A stretch of DNA of 23,117 bases, from the NCBI GenBank assembly GCA_023432025.1, contig JAEYVE010000092.1, positions 1-23,117 on the forward strand, read 5' to 3'. Source of the DNA: Pseudomonadota bacterium. GTDB taxonomy: Bacteria > Myxococcota_A > Polyangia > Polyangiales > Polyangiaceae. The notes beneath the pieces were generated by a model, which was given only the letters and a program-made list of their open reading frames with translations, did no database searches and was not told the origin of the DNA. Below, piece by piece: positions 1-8,014 of this stretch. The position numbers were made by a program, and so were the translations under genes. Each line of letters begins with the position of its first letter. Positions within the stretch are counted from its first letter, which is position 1.

Positions 1-1
1 T

Positions 2-304
2 TTGACCGACAACGCCATCACGGAAGCCGCGGCGTGGAGCAACTCGAGCCGGCTCGGCAGGCTGAATCTCAGCTTCAACGATCTCACGTCCGTCTCGGCG
101 TTCACGAGCATGACCCGTCTCATCGAGCTGAACCTGGCCGGAAACTCGATTACCACGCTGGCTCCGCTTGCAGAGGCCGAGAGCTTCGGTACGAGCGGAA
201 GCCTCTGGATTGGCCAAAATCCGCTCCCGTGCAGCTCGCAGCAAGCGCACATCGACACGTTGCGCGAGCGTGGGCTCACCGTGCTCGGCCAATGCGCTCC
301 GTGA
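2..304 (+). CDS. C-terminal end of a leucine-rich-repeat protein (5' truncated by window edge)
   Basis: The reading frame is open from the left edge and ends at TGA 302-304, so only the last 100 residues are seen. At least three leucine-rich repeat units are visible: LTDNAI at the edge, then LNLSFNDLTSVSAF and LELNLAGNSITTLAPL-like units with the usual L-x-L-x-x-N/D spacing. They are followed by a repeat ending WIGQNPLPC and a tail with a second Cys near the end (residues about 77 and 98). A Cys pair after the last repeat resembles the C-terminal cap of secreted LRR proteins. LRR proteins usually bind other proteins; the partner here is unknown. The first visible codon is TTG and is probably internal. 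A strong hairpin follows the stop. Confidence 0.8.
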   Translation: MTDNAITEAAAWSNSSRLGRLNLSFNDLTSVSAFTSMTRLIELNLAGNSITTLAPLAEAESFGTSGSLWIGQNPLPCSSQQAHIDTLRERGLTVLGQCAP

Positions 305-336
305 TGCGGCGAAAGGTCTCCGGTCGGTGACGCAAA

Positions 337-366
337 GACCCGGGCCCCCTCGCGGGGACCCGGGTC
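337..366 (+). terminator. Strong GC hairpin after the LRR gene
   Basis: GACCCGGG (337-344) pairs perfectly with CCCGGGTC (359-366). Inside it CCCC pairs with GGGG, with a single bulged A. It starts 32 bp after the LRR stop codon. No T tract follows, so it may be a weak intrinsic terminator or a transcript-end stabilising hairpin. Confidence 0.55.
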
Positions 367-799
367 GTGTTGGGGGAGAAGACGCGGCGAGCGCGTCGTC
401 TGCCAACGCGCTCGTCGCCTTGCACACGATCTTCGCGAGCGAGGGGGAGGGGAGTGCCTGCGAAAGAACGTGAAACGAGTACGGCGCGAAAGCGAGCCCG
501 CTGGGGGAGGCCACTACCCTGGCGCCGATGAGGAGAGTTGCAGCGCGCGTGCCAGTCCGACTTTGCGCGGCGGCCACCCGCATTTCGAGGAGCTAGCGCT
601 CCGTCGAGAAAGCGAAAGAGCGCAGAAGATCCGCGCCGTTCGGTGCCGTACCAGGGCTCTCTGGCGCGCGACGGCAGCCGAGCTGTGCCGCTCGGGTTTG
701 CCGAGCTCGGGCGGGCTGCGCGGCGCGGCGCGCGGTCCTGGAGCACTGCGCGCGGACGAACGACCGTCCGCTTCGTCGGACAGAGATGTGCTTGGAATC

Positions 800-826
800 C
801 CTCGAGCGGGTGGAACCCTCCCGAGG
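800..826 (-). terminator. Imperfect hairpin abutting the moaA stop codon
   Basis: The arms at 800-811 and 815-826 match at 10 of 12 positions (CCTCG...CGAGG outer, GGGT...ACCC inner) around a 3-nt loop. The hairpin begins directly after the moaA stop on the minus strand. No T run follows, so its role as a terminator is tentative. Confidence 0.3.
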
Positions 827-1942
827 TCACCCGCCGATGTACGACATTTCGACGCGCCCGGGCAGCGTAGGCAGGTGGCGCCGCCGTTCGTTCGTCGACT
901 CGCCTTTCGCGCCCGCGCTGCGCAGCTCCGAATAGCGATCGCTGCGGCCCCGCCAGAGCTCGGCGACGCGCTCGCGGAGCCCCGTGTCGCTCGTCGTGTC
1001 CGAGCGCACGAGTCCACGCAAATCCGTACCGCTCGAGGAGAAGAGGCACGTGAACAGCCGACCTTCGGCAGACAGGCGCGCTCGCGTGCAGTCGCGGCAA
1101 AAGGGCTGACTCACGCTGGCAATCACCCCCACTTCGCCGCCTCCGTCCGTCAGCCGATAGCGCCGCGCGACCTCGTTGCCCTCCGGGGACGGGAGCGGCT
1201 CGACGCCTGCGACGGCGCGAACGCGCTCGAGGATGCTTTCGGCGGTCATGACCTCGCCCAGCTGCCAACCGTTGGTGGAGCCCACGTCCATGAACTCGAT
1301 GAAGCGTATCGAGCAGCCGGTACCTCGGAAGTGGCGCACCAACTTCTCGATTTGGTCGTCGTTGACGCCGCGCCGCACCACGCAGTTGATTTTCACGGGC
1401 CGCAAGCCGGCGCGCAGCGCGGCGTCGATGCCTCGCAGCACGTCCGCTACGCTCACGTGGGGCGCGTCGCTCATGCGCTGAAAAACGTCTTCGTCCAGCG
1501 CATCGAGGCTCACGGTGACGCGGTTCAGGCCGGCGTCGGCCAAGGCCTGGGCTCGTGCGGGCAAGAGCACCCCGTTCGTCGTCAGCGCGATCTCCGCGCC
1601 GAGCGGCTGGAGCTGCTCCACCAAACGATGCAGGGATTTGCGCAACAGAGGCTCTCCCCCCGTAATGCGTAGCTTCTGCACTCCGAGCGACACGAATATG
1701 CTCGCCACCCGGGTGATTTCCTCGAACGTGAGCAGGTCGCTCCTCGGCAGGAACGTTTGACCCGTGAACTCCTCCCGCGGCATGCAGTAGCGACAGCGAA
1801 AATTGCAGCGATCGGTCACGCTGATGCGCAGGTCACATAGCGGGCGTCCCAAGCGGTCTCGGAGCGAGGCAGGGCCGGCGGCGAGCGAGCGAGACGCAAG
1901 CGCCGCGGAGGAAGGCTCGAAATTCAGGGGAGAGGGACCCAT
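827..1942 (-). CDS. moaA: GTP 3',8-cyclase MoaA (radical SAM)
   Basis: MoaA catalyses the first step of molybdenum cofactor synthesis, turning GTP into 3',8-cyclo-GTP, which MoaC then processes. The 371-residue product carries the radical-SAM cluster motif DRCNFRCRYCMP (Cys46, Cys50, Cys53) and the SAM-binding TGGEP at 94-98. The second, C-terminal Fe-S cluster motif is FCRDCTRARLSAEGRLFTC. It ends in SYIGG, the terminal Gly-Gly typical of MoaA. The ATG is the first start after an in-frame TAG. About 25 residues precede the usual MoaA beginning (LRDRLGRPLCDLRIS), so there is a short N-terminal extension. The gene is divergent from the MoaC fusion gene, with about 80 bp between them. Confidence 0.96.
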   Translation of the reverse strand: MGPSPLNFEPSSAALASRSLAAGPASLRDRLGRPLCDLRISVTDRCNFRCRYCMPREEFTGQTFLPRSDLLTFEEITRVASIFVSLGVQKLRITGGEPLLRKSLHRLVEQLQPLGAEIALTTNGVLLPARAQALADAGLNRVTVSLDALDEDVFQRMSDAPHVSVADVLRGIDAALRAGLRPVKINCVVRRGVNDDQIEKLVRHFRGTGCSIRFIEFMDVGSTNGWQLGEVMTAESILERVRAVAGVEPLPSPEGNEVARRYRLTDGGGEVGVIASVSQPFCRDCTRARLSAEGRLFTCLFSSSGTDLRGLVRSDTTSDTGLRERVAELWRGRSDRYSELRSAGAKGESTNERRRHLPTLPGRVEMSYIGG

Positions 1943-2022
1943 CGTGACCGAGGCCTCACTCTAGCGCGGCCATGCTTCGGGACGATGTCGCCGCGAGCGA
2001 CCGCTCTGGTAGGCTCTCTGTC

Positions 2023-2973
2023 GTGGAGCTTTACCAGTTCGACGGCATCTCGAGCGAGCTCGAGCTCGTGCCTTTGGCGGCCCGTCGGGCCCTGGACCGA
2101 GCGGGGCGCAAGCTTTCGCTCGACGCGTGGCGTCAACTCGACCACGCCGCGCGGCGCGAGCTGGTGGAGCTCGGCAGTGAGCGGGAAGTCGACGCCGCCC
2201 GCGTCGTCCTTTTGGCCGAGCAAGCGCGGCCGGCGCCGCGGCCCATCGAGCCATTCGAAGATCCGCCTGCCGACACGGCTCCGGACGTGCTCCTGACCGA
2301 GCTCGGCCCCTCACGGCCGATTCCGGACAACGTGTGGGCCTTGCTGTCGCCGCTCGATCGCTACGTTTTGTGCAAGGTGGCCTCGCGCGGCAAGGCCGAA
2401 CGACTGGAGGCCGCGTACCGTGAAATCGTCGGCCAGAGCGCGCACTCGTCGCACGTCGGCCCGCGCGGCGGCGTGCGGATGGTGCGCGTGTCGCAAAAGC
2501 AGCCCACGACGCGGCGCGCGCTCGCCGAAAGCTGGGTCAGCATGAGCGCGGACGCCTTCGAGCGCCTGGAGAGCGCGACCTCGCCCAAAGGCGACGTGCT
2601 GGGAACGGCGCGCCTCGCCGGAATTTTGGGCGCCAAACGCACATCGGATCTCATCCCGCTGTGTCACCCGCTCAGTCTCACGCACGCCGAGGTTCACTTC
2701 GAGTCGCACGCAGCGGAGCAGCGCGTGCGCGTGCTCGCCGAGGTGGAGGTCATCGACCGCACCGGCGTCGAAATGGAGGCGATGATGGCCGCTTCCACGG
2801 CGGCGCTCACCATTTACGACATGCTCAAGTCCGTCGACCGCTCGATGAGCATCGGCCCGACGCGATTGCTCGAAAAATCCGGTGGGCGTTCGGGTACCTT
2901 CCGCGCGGACGCTGCATCTGCCGCCGCGACGGAGCATTCCGCCGCGGGTCAGGTGCCCGGAGCCGAGCCATGA
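2023..2973 (+). CDS. moaC: Nitrate-reductase-associated domain fused to MoaC (cyclic pyranopterin monophosphate synthase)
   Basis: The product has two parts. Residues about 3-138 (LYQFDG..., LDAWRQLDHAARRELVEL, then LSPLDRYVLCKVA) resemble the small conserved nitrate reductase-associated family (Pfam Nitr_red_assoc) known from cyanobacteria and other nitrate users. Residues about 145-293 are a complete MoaC, which converts 3',8-cyclo-GTP to cyclic pyranopterin monophosphate. The catalytic motifs are intact: KGDV (Lys189), KRTSDLIPLCHPL (His215), TGVEMEA (Glu250, Glu252) and DMLKSVDR (Asp266, Lys269), then LLEKSGG. The GTG start at 2023 has GGTAGG 9 bp upstream and places YQFDG at the N-terminus. 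An in-frame ATG at 1972 would add 17 residues but lacks a ribosome binding site. The stop overlaps the moaE start. MoaC identity is very firm; the N-terminal assignment is by recalled family pattern. Confidence 0.9.
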   Translation: MELYQFDGISSELELVPLAARRALDRAGRKLSLDAWRQLDHAARRELVELGSEREVDAARVVLLAEQARPAPRPIEPFEDPPADTAPDVLLTELGPSRPIPDNVWALLSPLDRYVLCKVASRGKAERLEAAYREIVGQSAHSSHVGPRGGVRMVRVSQKQPTTRRALAESWVSMSADAFERLESATSPKGDVLGTARLAGILGAKRTSDLIPLCHPLSLTHAEVHFESHAAEQRVRVLAEVEVIDRTGVEMEAMMAASTAALTIYDMLKSVDRSMSIGPTRLLEKSGGRSGTFRADAASAAATEHSAAGQVPGAEP

Positions 2974-3488
2974 GTCAGCTGTTTCGAGTTCAAAACACCG
3001 CGTTGTCCGTCGACGAGGCGCTCGCCGCCGTCGGCGGGGACGACGTGGGCGGCGTGGCCGTTTTCATCGGCACCGTGCGAGATCACAACGAAGGCCGCGC
3101 GGTCACGCTGCTCGAGTACCAAGCGTACGAGAGCATGGCCGAGCGTCAGATGAAAAAAATCGCCGAGGGCATCGCGCACGAGGTGCCCGGCGTACGTTTG
3201 GCCGCGCTGCATCGCGTCGGCGCGCTCGCCGTAGGCGACCGCGCCGTCGTGTGCGTCGCCGCGTCGGCGCACCGCGGCGAGGCGTTTCGCGCCTGTCGGC
3301 TCCTCATCGATCGCATCAAGGCGGACGTCCCCATCTGGAAGCGCGAGCACGGCCCCGACGGCCCGTACTGGGTGGGCTGGCAAGACGCGCGTTGTCACGG
3401 GCACGAGCACGCGCACGACCACGTGCATTCGGGCCACGCAGAGCAGCTCGTCCACGCCGGCGCAAACCGTCCGCCGCGCCACGGCTGA
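2970..3488 (+). CDS. moaE: Molybdopterin synthase catalytic subunit MoaE with His-rich tail
   Basis: MoaE is the large subunit of molybdopterin synthase, which moves sulfur from MoaD onto cyclic pyranopterin monophosphate. Visible family signatures in the 172-residue product are VAVFIGTVRDHNEGR (about 29-43), LEYQAYESMA (48-57), HRVGALAVGD (81-90), SAHRGEAF (99-106) and DRIKADVPIWKRE (114-126). These supply the conserved His-Arg pair and two active-site lysines. The ATG overlaps the preceding TGA as ATGA, indicating translational coupling with the MoaC fusion. After the normal end (PYWVGWQ) there is an unusual tail, residues 141-172, with nine histidines in alternating patterns such as CHGHEHAHDHVHSGH, suggesting metal binding. 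No moaD lies beside it. Confidence 0.95.
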   Translation: MSQLFRVQNTALSVDEALAAVGGDDVGGVAVFIGTVRDHNEGRAVTLLEYQAYESMAERQMKKIAEGIAHEVPGVRLAALHRVGALAVGDRAVVCVAASAHRGEAFRACRLLIDRIKADVPIWKREHGPDGPYWVGWQDARCHGHEHAHDHVHSGHAEQLVHAGANRPPRHG

Positions 3489-3497
3489 GCGCACTCG

Positions 3498-3549
3498 GAA
3501 CGTACTCGGGGGGAAGGCGCCGCCCCGCGTCGTGCGGTGCTCCCGCACT
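3498..3549. repeat. Dispersed intergenic repeat, copy 1
   Basis: This segment lies between the convergent ends of moaE and mobA. It shares GAACGT, a GGGGGGA-AGG block, CGTCGT and GCGGTGCTCCCGCACT with the segment at 18361-18421, in the same order but with different spacing. The last 16 bases are identical between the two. The other copy is also in a convergent gap and belongs to an inverted-repeat pair. Function unknown. Confidence 0.55.
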
Positions 3550-3578
3550 GGAGCAGAGCGCGAGCGAGCGCGCCGAGC

Positions 3579-4151
3579 TCAGCGCGCAACGTCTTCCGGG
3601 CGATCCCAATCCCGCAAGCTTTGCGCTTCTTCTTCGTTCAAGACGAGCTCCTGGGCGCGCGCGTCGCGAAGGAGGTGCTGCAAAGACAGCTGGTTCGCCG
3701 TGAGCGCGCGCACCGCCGCCGAGAGCACGCTCGTGCCGTAGCGGGCGACGAGCGGCTGCCAGCGGTCGTCCACGCGCGGCGCCAGCACGGCGGCGTCCGG
3801 CTCATCGCGCGCGAGGCGCGCGATGAGCCGTCCCTCGACGTACGGCAAATCGCACGCGAGCGCGAGCGCCGCGTCCGCGCCGCACGCCCGCGCGTGCTCG
3901 AGCAGCGCGATCAAGCCGCTCAAGGGTCCACTGTTCGGGCGCGCATCGGCGAGCGCCGGCAGCCCGAGCCCGGCGTACTCCGCGCGCTCGCCCACGAGCA
4001 CGAGTGGCACGTCCCCGAGCGCGCCGCGACACTCCGTGGACAGCCGCTCCACGAGCGTCTGCGACGTTCGCCCCGGCGCGGCCAAGAGTCCCTTCGGGCG
4101 GCCCATGCGGCGCGACGCGCCCCCCACGAAAATACCCACGATGAGTCGCAC
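3579..4151 (-). CDS. mobA: Molybdenum cofactor guanylyltransferase MobA-type NTP transferase
   Basis: The 190-residue product is a small nucleotidyltransferase that would attach GMP (or CMP) to molybdopterin-bound molybdenum. The nucleotide-binding signature GGASRRMGRPKG is at 10-21, with the catalytic-type Lys20. DARPNSGPLSGL (69-80) and the metal-binding ACDLPYV (Asp101) follow. RWQPLVARY (130-138) and a closing DWDRPEDV match the MobA family more than other sugar nucleotidyltransferases, though the CTP-specific relative MocA cannot be excluded. The start is GTG; GGAG lies 12 bp upstream, rather far. It is 43 bp downstream of moeA on the same strand, so the two are probably one transcript. 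Confidence 0.88.
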   Translation of the reverse strand: MRLIVGIFVGGASRRMGRPKGLLAAPGRTSQTLVERLSTECRGALGDVPLVLVGERAEYAGLGLPALADARPNSGPLSGLIALLEHARACGADAALALACDLPYVEGRLIARLARDEPDAAVLAPRVDDRWQPLVARYGTSVLSAAVRALTANQLSLQHLLRDARAQELVLNEEEAQSLRDWDRPEDVAR

Positions 4152-4194
4152 GGCGGGTCAGAGCTCCTTGCTCGCTTCAGAGGCTCGAAAACGT

Positions 4195-5385
4195 TCAAAG
4201 ATCCGCAAATGAAAGCACGTCGACGAGCTCACCGGCGCCGAGCTCGCTGACTTCTTCCGGCACCACGACGAGCGCGTTGGCCCACGCCATGGCGGTAACC
4301 GCGCCCGAAGCTTGGTTGTCCAAGAGAGCAACCTCGTCGGCCTTCACGAAGGCTCGATGAAAGCCGCGGCGCCCCGGCTTCTGCCGCAAAGGATGCTGAA
4401 GCCGCGCGCGCCGCATCGCGGCGCGCGGCGCGCCGTCTCCCTGCATGGCGCGTAGCAGCGGCATGCCGAAGAGCGCAAACGTCACTTGAGCGGACACCGG
4501 ATTGCCCGGCAAGCCCAGCACGAGCGCTCGCTCGCGACGCGCGAGCACGAGCGGCTTGCCCGGCTTCATGCGCACTTTCCAAAAATCGATCGACACACCG
4601 AGCGACTCGAGCGCCGGACGTACGACGTCGTGGTCGCCGACGCTGACACCGCCGACAGTCAGCAAGAGATCGCTCGCAGCGAGGGCCTCGGCGAGCGCGT
4701 CGCGCATTGCCTGGGGCTCGTCCTGCACGAGCGGCGCGCGCACGACGCTCGCGCCCGCCGCCTCCGCCAAAGCCGCCAGCGCGACCCCGTTGCTGTCGGG
4801 GATGCTGTTCGGAGGCCCGCCGCTCCCGGGTGCCCGGAGCTCGTCCCCCGTGCACAATACGGTCACGCGCGGCCGCCGAGAGACCAGAATTTCCGCGCGA
4901 TCGAGCGCCGCCAGCAGGCCGAGGTGAAACCCCGTGAGGCGGGTTCCGTGAGCGAGCGCGACCTGTCCCGGCTGCATGTCTTCTCCTTTGCGCCGCACGT
5001 TCTCGTCGCGTCGCGGAGCTCGTGAAAAGCGCACCAGGGCGCCGGCCGCCTCGACGTTTTCCTGCATGACGACGGCGTCCGCCCCCGGGGGTAGGGCGGC
5101 GCCCGTGAAGATGCGCATCGTGGTTCGTGGCTCGAGCGAGCCGTGCGGGTGCCCCGTGCGACTCTCTCCGACGAGCGGTAGCGTCCACGGCCCCTCGCCG
5201 GAAAAGTCACCGCTCTGCACGGCGTAGCCATCCATGGCGCTGTGATCGAAAGCAGGCCACGGAGTCTCGGCGACGACGTCATGCGCGAGCACGCGACCGC
5301 TGGCTTGCCACAGCGGGATACGCTCGGCTCCCAAAGGAGTCGCGCTCGTCAGAACACGCGCCAGCGCTTCGTCGAAGTCGAGCAT
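4195..5385 (-). CDS. moeA: Molybdopterin molybdenumtransferase MoeA
   Basis: MoeA inserts molybdate into adenylylated molybdopterin to give active Moco. From the ATG at 5385 the product is 396 residues, near the usual family length of about 400. It shows FDHSAMDGYAV (46-56), IFTGAALPPGADAVVMQE (92-109), CTGDEL (178-183), TVGGVSVGDHD (243-253), MKPGKP (273-278) and GLPGNPVSA (291-299), all standard MoeA blocks, followed by the C-terminal beta domain. The frame stays open to an ATG at 5544, adding 53 residues that do not look like MoeA. I prefer 5385 because MLDFDEALARV is a typical N-terminus, but neither start has a clear ribosome binding site. mobA follows 43 bp downstream. The adenylating partner MogA/MoaB is not nearby. 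Confidence 0.93.
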   Translation of the reverse strand: MLDFDEALARVLTSATPLGAERIPLWQASGRVLAHDVVAETPWPAFDHSAMDGYAVQSGDFSGEGPWTLPLVGESRTGHPHGSLEPRTTMRIFTGAALPPGADAVVMQENVEAAGALVRFSRAPRRDENVRRKGEDMQPGQVALAHGTRLTGFHLGLLAALDRAEILVSRRPRVTVLCTGDELRAPGSGGPPNSIPDSNGVALAALAEAAGASVVRAPLVQDEPQAMRDALAEALAASDLLLTVGGVSVGDHDVVRPALESLGVSIDFWKVRMKPGKPLVLARRERALVLGLPGNPVSAQVTFALFGMPLLRAMQGDGAPRAAMRRARLQHPLRQKPGRRGFHRAFVKADEVALLDNQASGAVTAMAWANALVVVPEEVSELGAGELVDVLSFADL

Positions 5386-5764
5386 GCCGCGATGCTGGGG
5401 GGCGAGCGTCGATGGCGCAAGGGTCAGCTGCGCAGGCCGCGAGCGCAAGGGGCGTTGGTCGGGGCGCGCTGTCTGCCCCACGCGGGGCACGCCTCGAGCC
5501 GATTTTGGCGGCTCGCGCCTTGCCAGAACAGCGACGTGTTCCATGCTTCTAGCGATGGTGCTTGTGTGGTGCCAGAGAGGCCGCTCGTCAATGCGGGCTT
5601 CTCGTCCTCACGGTCGTCGTTGGTGTTTGCGAAAAGGGTAGCTCCCACAGCTTTCGCCGACGCAGGGCCGAGAGGTCAACCGTTCGAAGTCGTCGAGGAG
5701 AAGCCGCCCACAGCGCCATCTCAATCTCGTTTGGCGCGCGCCCCGAAGAAAGCGGGGCGCGTGT
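5386..5764. other. Intergenic region upstream of moeA and downstream of ppk
   Basis: Both neighbours run on the minus strand. The 159 bp next to moeA remain open in the moeA frame and could encode an N-terminal extension. The rest has no convincing ORF. On the minus strand a TTGACC box lies around 5680-5685, but no good -10 partner follows, so the moeA promoter is not located. The ppk hairpin lies at the right end. Confidence 0.4.
5737..5761 (-). terminator. Hairpin just after the ppk stop codon
   Basis: CGCGCCCCG (5737-5745) pairs perfectly with CGGGGCGCG (5753-5761) around a 7-nt A-rich loop (plus-strand sequence). It begins 3 bp past the ppk stop. No T tract follows on the minus strand, so it may be a GC-rich terminator or an mRNA-stabilising end. 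Confidence 0.55.
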
Positions 5765-8014
5765 TCAATCTCGGTGTTTGTGCTTCTTGCGTTTCTGCCG
5801 AGAGCGTCGCAAGCGTTCGAGCGTGGAGGCCGCCGCTGGCAGCGCGGGGAGCTTGCGTGTGGCGATGGGCAACGCGCGGTCGGCCTCGCGGGAGCGGTCG
5901 CGCGCGTACTCCATGAAGCGAACCTGGCTGCGTGACGGCTCGACGGCTTCGTCGCGTTTGATCAAGCGGTAGTGCGAGTCGGGGCCGAGGCGCCAGGTCT
6001 TCACGTTGTCGGTCAGCATGGTGCCCAAAATTTCGTGAATGACGCGATCCTTGAGGCCGCTGTCCAGAATCGGGAACGCGACCTCGACGCGGCGGCGGAA
6101 GTTACGCGGCATCCAGTCGGCGCTGGCGCAGTACACTTCGTCCTGGCCCCCGTTGTGAAAATGGAAAATGCGGGCGTGCTCCAGGAACCGGTCGATCAGG
6201 GCGTGAACGCGCACGTGCTCGCTCACCCCCGGCACCCCGGGGCGAAGGCAGCAGATGCCGCGCACCAAGAGGTCGATTTTCACGCCTGCGTGCGACGCTC
6301 GGTACAAGGCCATGATGACCTCGGCGTCGACCAAGGAGTTCATTTTGGCCACGATGCGCGCGGGGCGCCCCGCGCGAGCGTGCTCGGTCTCGCGGTCGAT
6401 GAGGCCCAGGATGGACTCGTGGAGGTCGAGTGGTGCCACGAGCAGGCGGTTCCAGCCGCTGGGCGCCGAGTAGCCCGTCAACAGATTGAAGAGCGAGGTG
6501 GCGTCCTCGCCAAAGTCGTCCCGCGCCGTAAAGAGCGACAGGTCTTCGTAGAGGCGCGCGGTTTGTTGGTTGTAGTTGCCCGTGGCAAGGTGCACGTACC
6601 TTCTGAGCGCGCCGCTCTCCTTACGGACGACGAGCAAGACCTTGGCGTGTGTCTTGAAGCCGAGGAGGCCATACATCACGTTCACGCCGGAGCGCTCCAG
6701 CGTTCTGGCCCACGCAATGTTGCTCTCTTCGTCGAAGCGCGCCTTGAGCTCGACGACGGCCGTCACCTGCTTGCCTAGCTCGGCCGCGCGCGAGAGCGCT
6801 CGCACGAGGGGCGACTCGCCGCCCGTGCGGTAGAGCGTTTGCTTGATGGCGAGCACGTTCGGGTCTTCCGCCGCTTGCGAGAGGAAGTCGATGACCGCTT
6901 CGAAGGACTCGTAGGGGTGGTGCAGCAGCACGTCCCCCTCACGGAGGGTCTTGAAAATGTCTTCGGTGTCGCGCAGCGGCGGCACGTAGTGGGGCGAAAA
7001 CGGTTCGTCGCGGAGATCCGCTCGTTCGTCCTTCGACGTCAGCCGCGTCATGGCGTCCAGCACCAGGGGGCCATTCACGCGATACACGTCGCGCGCCGAG
7101 TCGAGATCCAGCTCGTCGCACAGCCACTCGATCGAGTCCTCGGGCGCGTCGCCGCTCACCTCGAGCCGCACGGCGTGGCCACGCTCGCGGCGACGGAGCT
7201 CGGCTTGAATGCTGACGAGCAAGTCTTCGGCCTCGTCCTCGTCGAGCTCGATGTCGAAGTTCCGCGTGACGCGGAACGCGTACTTGCCGATGACGGGCAG
7301 GTGCGGAAACAGGCGGCCCACGTGGCGGTAAATGACGTCCTCCAGCGTCACGAAGGCGCGGCGCACACCGTCCAGCGGGACGCGCACCAGGCGCGGCAAG
7401 CTGGACGGCAGCTGCACCAGGCCGAGCTCGGGCTCCGACGGGTTGTCGCGCCGGAACATGAAGCCCACGTTGATGGCCTTGTTGCGCAGGTGAGGAAACG
7501 GGTGCGCGGGGTCGATGGCGATCGGGGTCAGGACCGGAAAAATGTCGCGCTCGAAGTGTTGGTCGAGCTTGTCGAGCGCGCCCGTGGTGAGCTCCGAGGG
7601 GCTCACCACGGCGAGTCCGACGGCGCGCAGCGCGGGACGTACGCTTTCGTTCCAGATTTCGTACTGGCGCGCGGTGAGCTCGTGGGCGCGCTTCGAGATG
7701 GCCTCGAGTTGCTTCAGTGCGCTCATGCCGTCGGGAGGCACCTCGTGTACCTCACCGGACAGCTGGGCTTGCAGGCCCGCCACGCGCACCATGAAAAACT
7801 CGTCGATGTTCGTCGTGAAGATGGCGAGAAACTTGAGGCGCTCGTAGAGCGGTACCTCGTACTTAGCGGCTTCGGCGAGCACACGCATGTTGAACTCCAA
7901 CCAGCTGAGCTCGCGGTTGATGAAGAGCTCGGGAGCGTCGAGGCGGAGCGCTCCCTCGGGCGGGGAGCCGTCGACGTTGTCACGTTTCGCGGGAGCGCGG
8001 TCGCTGTGCGTCAT
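5765..8014 (-). CDS. ppk: Polyphosphate kinase 1 (Ppk1)
   Basis: Ppk1 reversibly polymerises the terminal phosphate of ATP into inorganic polyphosphate, often under stress or phosphate changes. The 749-residue product from ATG 8014 begins its conserved part with FINRELSWLEFN (31-42) and FLAIFTTNIDEFFMVRV (62-78). The catalytic half contains HHPYESF (365-371), YGLLGFKTHAKVLLVVRKE with the likely autophosphorylated His456, HLATGNYN (475-482), and YCASADWMPRNFRRRVEVAFPI near 628-649. The last 20 residues are strongly basic (RRSRQKRKKHKHRD). The frame continues open to 8347, but that extension is low-complexity and family members start near LDAPELFINRELS, so ATG 8014 is chosen. A ribosome binding site is not obvious. 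Divergent from prkA. Confidence 0.95.
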   Translation of the reverse strand: MTHSDRAPAKRDNVDGSPPEGALRLDAPELFINRELSWLEFNMRVLAEAAKYEVPLYERLKFLAIFTTNIDEFFMVRVAGLQAQLSGEVHEVPPDGMSALKQLEAISKRAHELTARQYEIWNESVRPALRAVGLAVVSPSELTTGALDKLDQHFERDIFPVLTPIAIDPAHPFPHLRNKAINVGFMFRRDNPSEPELGLVQLPSSLPRLVRVPLDGVRRAFVTLEDVIYRHVGRLFPHLPVIGKYAFRVTRNFDIELDEDEAEDLLVSIQAELRRRERGHAVRLEVSGDAPEDSIEWLCDELDLDSARDVYRVNGPLVLDAMTRLTSKDERADLRDEPFSPHYVPPLRDTEDIFKTLREGDVLLHHPYESFEAVIDFLSQAAEDPNVLAIKQTLYRTGGESPLVRALSRAAELGKQVTAVVELKARFDEESNIAWARTLERSGVNVMYGLLGFKTHAKVLLVVRKESGALRRYVHLATGNYNQQTARLYEDLSLFTARDDFGEDATSLFNLLTGYSAPSGWNRLLVAPLDLHESILGLIDRETEHARAGRPARIVAKMNSLVDAEVIMALYRASHAGVKIDLLVRGICCLRPGVPGVSEHVRVHALIDRFLEHARIFHFHNGGQDEVYCASADWMPRNFRRRVEVAFPILDSGLKDRVIHEILGTMLTDNVKTWRLGPDSHYRLIKRDEAVEPSRSQVRFMEYARDRSREADRALPIATRKLPALPAAASTLERLRRSRQKRKKHKHRD

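Larger units (their letters stand above)
305..826. other. Gene-poor convergent intergenic region
   Basis: This gap of about 520 bp lies between the LRR gene end (plus) and the moaA end (minus). Open frames exist on both strands, but their translations are Arg/Ala/Ser-rich and show no recognisable domain, as expected for GC-rich non-coding or antisense sequence. What can be seen is hairpins: a strong one at 337-366, GAGCGCGT paired with ACGCGCTC at 389-413, a GC-palindromic stretch around 728-755, and an imperfect one at 800-826 beside the moaA stop. Confidence 0.5.

Noticed and set aside
470..1672. Long plus-strand ORF (400 aa) opposite moaA
   Set aside because: It is antisense to a certain moaA, is Arg/Ala-rich and has no domain pattern; open antisense frames are common in GC-rich DNA.
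1943..2022. Moco riboswitch before moaC
   Set aside because: The gap between the divergent starts is only about 80 bp, too short for the Moco RNA motif, and no matching stems were seen.
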